A stretch of 10,810 nucleotides of DNA from Candidatus Tenderia sp. GTDB lineage: Bacteria > Pseudomonadota > Gammaproteobacteria > Tenderiales > Tenderiaceae. The first letter of the stretch is position 1. Each line of letters starts with the position of its first letter. Below the pieces are notes generated by a model. It was not told the origin of the DNA, made no database searches, and was given only the letters and a program-made list of their open reading frames with translations. This document shows, piece after piece, positions 5,908 through 10,810 of this stretch. Where the stretch lies: the NCBI GenBank assembly GCA_030148045.1, contig JASBUE010000147.1, positions 1 to 10,810 of the forward strand, given 5' to 3'. Position numbers and translations under genes: made by a program.

Positions 5908-6846
5908 TTGAATAATACCTTCGATCAGGCGGTGACGCAGCTGCACACCATTGTCGACTTCGTGCGCTGGGGCGCCAGCCGTTTCAACGAGGCCAGGCTC
6001 TATTTCGGCCACGGCACGGATAACGCCGTGGACGAGGCCTTGTTCCTGGTGCTGCATGCCCTGCATTTGACGCCGGGCCTGGCGCCCGAGATGTATCATG
6101 CCCGCCTCACCGCTGCCGAAAAGGAGATGGTGCTGACCCTGTTCAAGCGCCGCATCGTCGAGCGTCTGCCGGCGCCTTATTTGACCCACGAGGCCTGGTT
6201 CGGCGGCATGAGTTTCTACGTCGACGAGCGGGTGCTGGTGCCCCGTTCGCCGTTCGCCGAATTGATCGAGGCGCGTTTCGCCCCCTGGGTGGACGAGGAA
6301 CGCACCGAGAAGATCCTCGACCTGTGCACTGGCAGCGGCTGTATCGCCATCGCCTGCTCCGCCGCCTTTCCCTGGGCCGAGGTGGACGCGGCGGATGTTT
6401 CTGCCGAGGCGCTGGAAGTGGCCGACATCAACATCGAGCGCCATCGGCTGCAGGACCAGGTGCGGGCCGTGCAGTCCGATCTGTTCGCCGGCCTCAAGGG
6501 GAGGCGTTATGATCTGATCGTATCCAATCCCCCTTACGTGGATGCCGAGGACATGGCGGCCATGCCCGAGGAATTCCGCCGCGAACCGGCCCTGGGGCTG
6601 GCGGCGGGGGAGTACGGCTTGGAGATCGTGCTGCAGATCCTGGCCCAGGCGCCCAAACACCTGAGCCGCGACGGTGTGCTGGTGGTGGAGGTGGGCAACA
6701 GCGAGGAGGCGCTGGTGAACCGATTTCCCGAGGTGCCCTTTGTCTGGCTCGAGTTCGAGCGCGGCGGCCACGGTGTATTCCTGCTCCAGGCCGGGGTACT
6801 GAATGAGTACCGCGAACTGTTCGAAAAGACCTGTCATAAAGCTTAA
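5908..6846 (+). CDS. prmB: Ribosomal protein L3 N(5)-glutamine methyltransferase PrmB
   Basis: The 312-residue protein matches PrmB, which methylates a glutamine of ribosomal protein L3 using S-adenosylmethionine. An N-terminal helical domain (about 1-105; QLHTIVDFVRWGASRFNEA, YFGHGTDNAVDEALFLVLHAL) precedes RVLVPRSPFAELI. The SAM-binding motif I is ILDLCTGSGCIAIA (136-149), and the glutamine-recognition motif NPPY is at 207-210 in DLIVSNPPYVD. YFGHGTDNA and the length set it apart from the release-factor enzyme PrmC. The start is TTG 5908: the frame is closed by TAG at 5875 and no other standard start lies between. Its Shine-Dalgarno is weak, so expression may be modest or coupled to the upstream frame. 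It is normally a neighbour of aroC; here hemN lies between them. Confidence 0.93.
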   Translation: MNNTFDQAVTQLHTIVDFVRWGASRFNEARLYFGHGTDNAVDEALFLVLHALHLTPGLAPEMYHARLTAAEKEMVLTLFKRRIVERLPAPYLTHEAWFGGMSFYVDERVLVPRSPFAELIEARFAPWVDEERTEKILDLCTGSGCIAIACSAAFPWAEVDAADVSAEALEVADINIERHRLQDQVRAVQSDLFAGLKGRRYDLIVSNPPYVDAEDMAAMPEEFRREPALGLAAGEYGLEIVLQILAQAPKHLSRDGVLVVEVGNSEEALVNRFPEVPFVWLEFERGGHGVFLLQAGVLNEYRELFEKTCHKA

Positions 6847-6871
6847 ATACCGGGCCGAATTCCCCTATAAT
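6843..6871 (+). promoter_or_regulatory. Probable hemN promoter
   Basis: A perfect -10 box TATAAT (6866-6871) is preceded at 17 nt by a weak -35, TTAAAT (6843-6848), which overlaps the prmB stop codon. Just downstream, TCAGT-N6-ACTGA (6871-6886) is a short inverted repeat at the expected transcription start and could be an operator. It does not match the FNR/Anr box. Confidence 0.5.
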
Positions 6872-6913
6872 CAGTCAATCAACTGAAGGCGGGTTATTTC
6901 TAAGGAGTAGAGT

Positions 6914-8296
6914 GTGGATCAATCCCTGGTATTCGATCTGGAGCTGATTAAGCGTTACGACAAATCGGGGCCGCGCTACACCTCGTACCCCACCGCGGTG
7001 CAGTTTCACGAAGGCTTCGGCGAGGCCGAATACCGCCGCATCGCCGCGGGAACCAATGCCTCGGGGCGACCCCTGTCACTCTATTTCCATATTCCCTTCT
7101 GCGACACGGTGTGCTTTTACTGCGGCTGTAACAAGGTGGCCACCAAGGACCGCGGCCTGGCCGGCCCCTATCTTGATCGGGTCTACAAAGAGATGGCCAT
7201 GCAGGCCGAGCTGTTCGATTCCGGCCGGGTAGTGGATCAACTCCACTGGGGCGGCGGCACGCCCACCTTCATCAGCCACGAACAGATGACCGGGCTGATG
7301 GAGACCACGCGTAAGTACTTCAAGCTCCATGACGACGACACGGGCGAATATTCCATCGAGATCGATCCGCGCGAAGTCACCGCCGAGACCGTTGCCCTGT
7401 TGCGCCGGCTGGGTTTCAACCGCATGAGCCTGGGGGTGCAGGATTTCGAAGAACAGGTGCAGAAGGCGGTCAATCGTATCCAGAGCGAGGCCGAGACCAT
7501 GGCGGCGCTGGAGGCGGCGCGCAAGGAGGGCTTCAAGTCCATCAGCCTGGATCTGATCTACGGTCTGCCGCACCAGAGCGTGGAAAGCTTCGCCAGGACC
7601 CTGGATCGGGTGCTGGCGGTGGATCCCGACCGCCTGTCGATTTTCAACTACGCCCACCTGCCGGAGATGTTCAAACCCCAGCGCCGCATCAACGAGGCCG
7701 ATCTGCCGTTGCCGGCGGCCAAGCTCGACATCCTGCAAATGACCGCCGAGCGGCTTGAGAGCGCCGGTTACGTCTACATCGGCATGGACCACTTCGCCAA
7801 GCCCGACGACGAGCTGGCGGTGGCCCAGCGCGAGGGCAAGCTGTATCGCAATTTCCAAGGTTACTCCACCCATGCCGGCTGCGACCTGATCGGCCTGGGG
7901 GTGACCTCCATCGGCATGGTGGGGGACAGCTATAGCCAGAACCGGCGCACCCTGGAAGCGTATTACGCCAGTATCGACGCCGGTCACCTGCCGCTGTTTC
8001 GCGGTATCGAGCTGGATGCCGACGATGTGCTGCGCCGTGCCGTGATCACTCAGCTGATTTGCAACTTCGACCTGGACAAGGCCCAGATCGAACGGCAGTA
8101 CAAGATTGATTTCGATGATTATTTCAAGGTCGAAATGCAGGCGCTCAAGGAGATGGAGTGTGACGGTCTGCTCGGCCTCGATGTTGGCGGTATCCATGTC
8201 GCCGCCAAGGGGCGCCTGTTGATCCGCAACATCTGCATGGTGTTCGACAAGTATTTGCGCCAGAGCAGTGCGCAGCGTTTCTCCAAGGTGATCTAG
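6914..8296 (+). CDS. hemN: Oxygen-independent coproporphyrinogen III oxidase (radical SAM)
   Basis: The 460-residue enzyme decarboxylates coproporphyrinogen III to protoporphyrinogen IX without oxygen, in the cytoplasm. It starts LELIKRYDKSGPRYTSYPTA, the HemN-specific N terminus. The radical-SAM cluster motif is C63-x3-C67-x2-C70 in PFCDTVCFYCGC, with the extra C72 seen in true HemN, and Y57 precedes it. GGGTPT is at 113-118, followed by EIDPRE, NRMSLGVQDF, YGLPHQ and YIGMDHFAKPDDELAVA, all as in HemN. Presence of C72, the N-terminal extension and the full length make it HemN rather than the HemW-type haem chaperone. The start is GTG 6914 with AAGGAG 6 nt upstream. It has its own promoter candidate and a hairpin terminator after it. 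Confidence 0.95.
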   Translation: MDQSLVFDLELIKRYDKSGPRYTSYPTAVQFHEGFGEAEYRRIAAGTNASGRPLSLYFHIPFCDTVCFYCGCNKVATKDRGLAGPYLDRVYKEMAMQAELFDSGRVVDQLHWGGGTPTFISHEQMTGLMETTRKYFKLHDDDTGEYSIEIDPREVTAETVALLRRLGFNRMSLGVQDFEEQVQKAVNRIQSEAETMAALEAARKEGFKSISLDLIYGLPHQSVESFARTLDRVLAVDPDRLSIFNYAHLPEMFKPQRRINEADLPLPAAKLDILQMTAERLESAGYVYIGMDHFAKPDDELAVAQREGKLYRNFQGYSTHAGCDLIGLGVTSIGMVGDSYSQNRRTLEAYYASIDAGHLPLFRGIELDADDVLRRAVITQLICNFDLDKAQIERQYKIDFDDYFKVEMQALKEMECDGLLGLDVGGIHVAAKGRLLIRNICMVFDKYLRQSSAQRFSKVI

Positions 8297-8326
8297 CCTC
8301 TATCCTTATCCCGATTCTCCCGGTGT

Positions 8327-8346
8327 CGCCATAAGTGGCGCTTTTG
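8327..8346 (+). terminator. Intrinsic terminator after hemN
   Basis: CGCCA (8327-8331), loop TAAG and TGGCG (8336-8340) are followed by CTTTTG. The stem is only 5 bp and the T-run has 4 T, so termination is probably partial. Confidence 0.5.
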
Positions 8347-8372
8347 ATATATAAAACAGATGTTTATATGGT
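8344..8372 (+). promoter_or_regulatory. Probable aroC promoter
   Basis: TTGATA (8344-8349), a 17-nt spacer and TATGGT (8367-8372) resemble sigma70 boxes in an AT-rich stretch, starting inside the terminator T-run. TAGAAT just downstream (8372-8377) is an alternative -10 but lacks a good -35. The aroC start is about 40 nt further on. Confidence 0.5.
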
Positions 8373-8415
8373 AGAATCGCGGCTTCCCGCAGTCGGCATC
8401 CGATAGAGGCGTCCC

Positions 8416-9510
8416 ATGTCAGGCAATAGTTTCGGAAAATTGTTTACCGTTACCACCTTTGGCGAAAGCCACGGCCCGGCGCTGGGGGCGATCGTGGATG
8501 GTTGTCCGCCGGGACTTGAATTGACCGAGGCCGACTTGCAGCGGGATTTAGACCGGCGCAAGCCGGGCACTTCACGCCACACTACCCAGCGGCGCGAGGC
8601 GGACCAGGTACAGATCCTCTCCGGCGTGTTCGAGGGCCGGACCACCGGCACGCCCATCGGTCTGCTGATCCAGAACACAGACCAGCGTTCCAAAGACTAT
8701 TCCAAGATCATGGATCGCTTTCGCCCCGGTCATGCCGACTATACGTACCAGCAGAAATACGGCATGCGCGATTATCGCGGCGGCGGGCGTTCCTCGGCGC
8801 ACGAGACCGCCATGCGCGTCGCCGCCGGGAGCATCGCCAAGAAGTATCTGAAGGTAAACCGCGGCATCGAGATCCGCGGCTATCTGTCCCAACTCGGCCC
8901 CATCAAGGCGGAGGCGCTGGACTGGGATCAGGTGGGTCAAAACCCCTTCTTCTGTCCCGACGCCGGCAAAGTGGCCGAGATGGAGGCATACATGGATGCC
9001 CTGCGCAAGTCGGGCGATTCCATCGGTGCCCGCATTAATGTGGTGGCCAGCGGCATGATGCCGGGGCTGGGGGAGCCCATCTTCGATCGTCTGGAGGCCG
9101 ACATCGCCCACGCCATGATGAGCATCAATGCAGTCAAGGGCGTTGAGATCGGCGCCGGCTTCGAGTGCATCGAACAGAAGGGCACCGAGCATCGCGATGA
9201 GATCACCCCCGAGGGTTTTCTCAGCAATAACGCCGGCGGCGTGTTGGGGGGCATTTCCACCGGTCAGGATATCGTCGTGAGCATGGCGCTCAAACCCACC
9301 TCCAGCCTGCGCCTGCCGGGCCGCAGTGTGAACCTGCAGGGCGAGCCGGTGGAGGTGATCACCACTGGCCGCCATGACCCCTGCGTCGGCATCCGCGCCA
9401 CGCCCATCGCCGAGGCCATGCTGGCGTTGGTGTTGATGGATCACCTGCTGCGCCATCGCGCCCAGAATCTGGATGTGAAGTCGGAAACACCCATCATCCC
9501 GGCGGGTTAG
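8416..9510 (+). CDS. aroC: Chorismate synthase
   Basis: The 364-residue protein has the bacterial AroC length. It makes chorismate from 5-enolpyruvylshikimate 3-phosphate with reduced FMN, the last shared step for aromatic amino acids, folate and quinones. Signature 1 is at the N terminus: GKLFTVTTFGESHGPALGAI (7-26, H19). RRKPGTSRHTTQRREADQV (47-65), DRFRPGHADYTYQQKYGMRD (100-119), SNNAGGVLGGISTGQDI and RHDPCVGIRATPIAEAM follow. Signature 2 reads GGGRSSAHETAMRVAAG (122-138), where position 129 is His in place of the usual Arg. The ATG at 8416 is 6 nt after a moderate GAGGCG site. The MFS gene begins 9 nt after its stop codon, so the two are probably cotranscribed. Confidence 0.96.
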   Translation: MSGNSFGKLFTVTTFGESHGPALGAIVDGCPPGLELTEADLQRDLDRRKPGTSRHTTQRREADQVQILSGVFEGRTTGTPIGLLIQNTDQRSKDYSKIMDRFRPGHADYTYQQKYGMRDYRGGGRSSAHETAMRVAAGSIAKKYLKVNRGIEIRGYLSQLGPIKAEALDWDQVGQNPFFCPDAGKVAEMEAYMDALRKSGDSIGARINVVASGMMPGLGEPIFDRLEADIAHAMMSINAVKGVEIGAGFECIEQKGTEHRDEITPEGFLSNNAGGVLGGISTGQDIVVSMALKPTSSLRLPGRSVNLQGEPVEVITTGRHDPCVGIRATPIAEAMLALVLMDHLLRHRAQNLDVKSETPIIPAG

Positions 9511-9519
9511 TCCGGCTTG

Positions 9520-10656
9520 ATGCCATACTGGCGACTCTCGAATTTCTACCTGTTTTTCTTCGCCTCGCTGGGGGTCCTGGTCCCTTATTGGTCGCTGTAT
9601 CTGAAATCCCTGGGCTTCGGCCCGGCCGAGATCGGCGAGTTGATGGCCTTGATCATGGCCACCAAGATCGTGGCGCCCAACATCTGGGGCTGGATCACCG
9701 ACCACAGCGGCCGGCGGGTGGAGATTACCCGGCTGGCCACCCTGCTGGCCTTGATCGCCTTCGGCGGCGTGTTCCTGGACCAGGGCTATTGGTGGATCGC
9801 CGCGGTGATGTGTCTGTTCAGCTTCTTCTGGAATGCGGCCCTGCCCCAGTTCGAGGCCACCACCATGAACATGCTGGGCGATCAGCCGCAGCGTTACAGC
9901 ACGGTGCGCCTATGGGGGTCGGTGGGATTCATCCTGGCGGTAGTGCTGGTCGGTTCGCTGCTGGATTCATTCGGCACCGGCATGGTGCCGTGGGTGTTTA
10001 TGCTGTTGCTGGCCGGTTTGGCGTTTTCCACCTGGCTGGTGCCGCGCGAAAAGGGCGCGCCGGTGGAGCATCACGGCGGTTCCATCTGGCAGGTGCTGCG
10101 CCGGCCGCAGGTGATCATCGTGTTGCTGATCTGTTTTCTGCTGCAGGCCAGCCACGGGCCGTATTACACCTTCTATACTATCTATCTGGAAGACAACGAC
10201 TACAGCCGCGGCCTGATCGGCCAGTTGTGGGCCCTAGGGGTAGTGGCCGAGATCGGGGTGTTTTTACTGATGCATCGGCTGTTGCCGCGCTTCGGTCCCA
10301 AGGCGCTGTTGTTGCTCAGCTTGGCGCTGACTACGCTGCGCTGGATACTGATCGCCTGGTTCGTGGAGTGGTTGTCGGTGATGCTGTTCGCCCAGTTGCT
10401 ACACGCCGCCAGTTTCGGCATTTATCACGCCGTGGCCATCCATCTGATCCATCACATCTTTACCGGCCGTCACCAGGGCAGGGGACAGGCGCTCTACAGC
10501 AGCCTCAGTTTCGGTGCCGGTGGCGCCGTCGGCAGCCTGATGAGTGGTTATCTGTGGAGCGGGGCCGGCGCCATCACCACCTTCATGGTGGCGGCCTTTA
10601 TGAGTGCGCTGGCGTTTGTGATTGCATGGCGCGGATTGCAGTCGCAAAATTGGTAA
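9520..10656 (+). CDS. MFS transporter, 3-phenylpropionate transporter (HcaT)-like family
   Basis: The 378-residue inner-membrane protein has about 12 hydrophobic helices across its length. It opens YWRLSNFYLFFFASLGVLVP and YWSLYLKSLGFGPAEIGELM, the start typical of the phenylpropionate permease (PPP) group of the major facilitator superfamily. An MFS motif A, GWITDHSGRR, is at 57-66 between helices 2 and 3. The second half contains SHGPYYTFYTIYLEDNDYSR, a match to the same group at helix 7, and LLHAASFGIYHAVAIHLIHH. The ATG at 9520 is preferred over the adjacent in-frame TTG at 9517; GGCGGG, about 13 nt upstream, is a weak ribosome site. The 9-nt spacing from aroC suggests translational coupling. 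Substrate is unknown: the family name comes from E. coli HcaT, but many such proteins have no proven substrate. Confidence 0.88.
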   Translation: MPYWRLSNFYLFFFASLGVLVPYWSLYLKSLGFGPAEIGELMALIMATKIVAPNIWGWITDHSGRRVEITRLATLLALIAFGGVFLDQGYWWIAAVMCLFSFFWNAALPQFEATTMNMLGDQPQRYSTVRLWGSVGFILAVVLVGSLLDSFGTGMVPWVFMLLLAGLAFSTWLVPREKGAPVEHHGGSIWQVLRRPQVIIVLLICFLLQASHGPYYTFYTIYLEDNDYSRGLIGQLWALGVVAEIGVFLLMHRLLPRFGPKALLLLSLALTTLRWILIAWFVEWLSVMLFAQLLHAASFGIYHAVAIHLIHHIFTGRHQGRGQALYSSLSFGAGGAVGSLMSGYLWSGAGAITTFMVAAFMSALAFVIAWRGLQSQNW

Positions 10657-10684
10657 GATTGTTGAAAACACTGCGAATTGTCCA

Positions 10685-10713
10685 TTGACGCGCCAGGGTG
10701 CGCCGAGTATTAT
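10685..10713 (+). promoter_or_regulatory. Strong promoter for tRNA-Pro
   Basis: TTGACG (10685-10690), exactly 17 nt, then TATTAT (10708-10713) is a near-consensus sigma70 promoter. The GC-rich discriminator after it (TGCCGTCC) is usual for stringently controlled stable-RNA promoters. Between promoter and tRNA lies a short hairpin, CGCCAG-GTG-CTGGCG (10743-10757), in the 5' leader that RNase P would remove. Confidence 0.7.
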
Positions 10714-10765
10714 TGCCGTCCTTTACGCCACCCCGCCTGTTGCGCCAGGTGCTGGCGTGGTTAAG

Positions 10766-10810
10766 CGGGGCATAGCGCAGTCTGGTAGCGCGCCTGCTTT
10801 GGGAGCAGGA
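10766..10810 (+). tRNA. tRNA-Pro(UGG), 5' part cut by window end
   Basis: The acceptor strand is CGGGGCA (10766-10772), then TA. The D arm has GCGC (10775-10778) pairing with GCGC (10788-10791) around AGTCTGGTA. The anticodon stem is CCTGC/GCAGG (10793-10797, 10805-10809) with loop TTTGGGA, giving anticodon TGG at 10800-10802, which reads proline codons. It is laid out like the E. coli UGG prolyl tRNA, including the C at position 1 typical of bacterial tRNA-Pro. The variable loop, T arm and acceptor 3' strand lie beyond the window. Confidence 0.95.

Noticed and set aside
5863..6837. A 324-codon open frame antisense to prmB
   Set aside because: Low-complexity, no recognisable domain; a shadow of prmB.
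7076..8197. A 373-codon open frame antisense to hemN
   Set aside because: Shadow of hemN codon bias; no signal peptide, motif or ribosome site.
8572..9705. A 377-codon open frame antisense to aroC and the MFS start
   Set aside because: Crosses two real genes in antisense and has no family features.
9588..10688. A 366-codon frame overlapping the MFS gene on the same strand
   Set aside because: Arg/Gly-rich frame-shifted reading of the permease with no hydrophobic helices; the MFS frame is convincing.

Overview
The window looks like chromosomal DNA from a GC-rich gammaproteobacterium. The evidence is a HinT ending in the WPPG tail common in that class, a prmB...aroC neighbourhood as in many gammaproteobacteria, a MipA/OmpV outer-membrane protein, and DUF3187/DUF3943 envelope proteins. 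A Chromatiales-like sulfur-oxidiser lineage is a guess from gene content, not something the sequence proves. Most of the window is housekeeping. I found no phage, plasmid, CRISPR or defence genes.

Layout. Positions 1-238 (minus) hold the 5' end of a MipA/OmpV-family gene cut by the window edge. Next, also on the minus strand, is the broken remnant of an antibiotic-biosynthesis-monooxygenase (ABM, LsrG/YgiN-like) gene that keeps a good ribosome binding site. Divergent from it is hinT (520-864). A 112-bp, almost perfectly palindromic element (982-1093) lies between hinT and an HDOD-domain signalling gene (1145-2002). A minus-strand cluster of three envelope-type genes follows (DUF3943, then DUF3187, then a 46-residue single-pass membrane protein, 4123 down to 2059). 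It faces the HDOD gene and ends at a hairpin terminator.

A 418-bp divergent spacer (4124-4541) holds a clear sigma70-type promoter. Its predicted transcript would carry a leader of about 250 nt with a long stem before ald (alanine dehydrogenase). From ald onward everything reads rightward: ald, a coding-looking stretch with no usable start codon (5647-5877), prmB (ribosomal protein L3 glutamine methyltransferase), hemN (oxygen-independent coproporphyrinogen III oxidase), aroC (chorismate synthase), an MFS permease of the phenylpropionate-transporter type, and the first 45 bases of tRNA-Pro(UGG) behind a strong promoter.

How they fit together. Ald links alanine and pyruvate, AroC finishes the common aromatic pathway, HemN serves anaerobic haem synthesis and PrmB modifies ribosomal protein L3. 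These are independent functions sharing a neighbourhood, and each of hemN, aroC and the tRNA has its own promoter candidate. The least explained parts are the ald leader, the start-less frame between ald and prmB, the palindromic element, the three-gene envelope cluster, and an Arg-to-His change in a signature motif of AroC.
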